DNA from: Abelmoschus esculentus
Lineage: Eukaryota; Streptophyta; Magnoliopsida; Malvales; Malvaceae
Length of the DNA: 64,000 bases
Direction: 5' to 3'
NCBI GenBank assembly: GCA_035048815.1
Contig: JAUCBN010000055.1
Span: forward strand, 11,567,501-11,631,500
Below the pieces are notes generated by a model. It searched no databases. It saw only the letters and a list, made by a program, of their open reading frames with translations, and was not told the origin of the DNA. Position numbers and translations under genes: made by a program. How positions within the stretch are numbered: the first letter of the stretch is position 1; each line of letters starts with the position of its first letter. This document shows positions 63,201 through 64,000 of this stretch, in pieces.

Positions 63201-64000
63201 CACATGTAGGCAAGGAATTTTTATTCACTTGTTTTAACAACGGTACATCTACATTTTTACAAACTTGAACCAAACTATCAAAACTCAGATGTCCAACTCT
63301 GCGATACCACAACTCGTATGCAGAAACATCTACAACAGTTGTATTAGCTTCAGTAGTAACCTCCCTGTGACTGACCCCATCATCAAACTTGTACAAACCG
63401 TCACTCTCACGACCTTCAAGCAACACAACACCAGTATCTTCATCCTTAACTCGACAGGCATGAGCATGAAACTCAAAGAAAACTTTATTGTCCCTAGCAG
63501 GCTTAGAAACAGATAAGAGAGTTTTTGTCACGTTAGGTACATGGAGTATTTCATTCAATAATAGCTTGCGATAAGAACACATTGTATTGAGCAAGGAGCT
63601 CCCTTTACTGTCAATACTGAGACTAACACTATTACCAATTGTTAGTTTACTTGGGCCATTATAAGAAGAGGAATGAAGCAAGTTGGACGATTCAGGTGTC
63701 ACATGATGCGTGGCACCTGAGTCAACAACCCAAGCAGTTCCAGACGCAGCCAAATTAGCTTGTGGATTGACATTCTCATCACCTTCCAACAAATTCGACT
63801 CAAAGACACCCAAATTTGCAGTACCAGACTCAGGCAAGGCTCCACTAGTAACCCCTAAAAACGTCTGATCAAAGCGATACCAACACCTATCAACCAGGTG
63901 CCTAACCTTACCACATAATTGACATTGAAATTTGACTCGGCCTCGTCCACGAACAACAAACCTCCCAGACTGGACCGATGAAGACTGTCGGCCCCGAAAG
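60232..64000 (-). mobile_element. Ty1-copia retrotransposon gag-pol, decayed, runs off the window
   Basis: One reading frame on the minus strand carries, from 64000 down: a Gag zinc knuckle (CQLCGKVRHLVDRC, about 63930-63889), aspartic protease (WVVDSGATHHVT), GAG-pre-integrase and integrase (SLPTCVACRMGKSH, LQSDGGGEF, NGVVERKHRH), the reverse transcriptase (KWIFKLKYNPDG, QVDVNNAFLNG, YVDDIIITG) and RNase H (AFADADWGG, STTKAEYRNV, HIELDIHFVREK). The order PR-IN-RT-RH defines Ty1-copia. Five nonsense codons break the frame: 63106-63108, 62986-62988, 61957-61959, 61549-61551 and 61528-61530, with no frame change between them. The first HHCC histidine (LWHRR) is Tyr here. It is not autonomous any more. 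The 5' LTR and the start of gag lie beyond 64000. Confidence 0.93.

Overview
This is a 64 kb piece of plant nuclear DNA. The AT-rich intergenic sequence, GT-AG introns, chloroplast-targeted SBPase, MIR393, laccase and plant LTR retrotransposons all say dicot. Protein and repeat flavour suggest a Malvales genome such as cotton (Gossypium); this is inference from memory, not a search.

Layout. 0-5 kb: intergenic DNA with a tRNA-derived SINE copy, then MIR393 (2.85-2.97 kb). 5-8 kb: a small MITE and a decayed L-type lectin gene. 8.6-9.6 kb: intact 4-exon RPL35a (eL33). 11.6-12.8 kb: decayed GH17 beta-1,3-glucanase. 13.1-14.1 kb: intact HAD class IIIB acid-phosphatase-like membrane protein (minus). 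18.2-20.0 kb: intact 7-exon sedoheptulose-1,7-bisphosphatase. 21.9-22.3 kb: MITE with a 9-bp target duplication. 23.3-25.6 kb: 6-exon laccase with a one-base frameshift in exon 3. 26.7-27.9 kb: intact DIVARICATA-type MYB. 32.8-36.6 kb: COI1-like jasmonate-receptor pseudogene whose middle is replaced by an LTR of about 2.9 kb. 37-38 kb: Ty3-like LTR remnant. 39.4 kb: second SINE copy with target duplication. 40.2-41.8 kb: element with ~260-bp terminal inverted repeats around a decayed AATP1-type AAA-ATPase (Pack-MULE-like). 43.1-48.2 kb: LRR receptor kinase of the MIK2-like class, split by a young 2.6-kb LTR element that carries fragments of two host genes (PTB RRM and NASP). 50.0-50.7 kb: solo LTR with three perfect heat-shock elements. 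52-53.2 kb: DCAF8-like WD40 pseudogene. 53.5-57.0 kb: intact 11-exon peroxisomal NAD carrier (PXN). 57.6-58.5 kb: single-exon C2/proline-rich protein. 60.0-64.0 kb: Ty1-copia element (minus), running off the window.

The genes do not form one pathway. Several (MIR393, HAD phosphatase, COI1, PXN; and MIR393, RPL35a, GH17, SBPase) match two Arabidopsis blocks, At2g39.8-39.97 and At3g55.7-55.8, so the window seems to keep ancestral gene order that Arabidopsis split over two homoeologous segments. Between the conserved genes, duplication and transposition have broken many copies. The most unusual object is the PTB+NASP-carrying retroelement at 44.1-46.7 kb.
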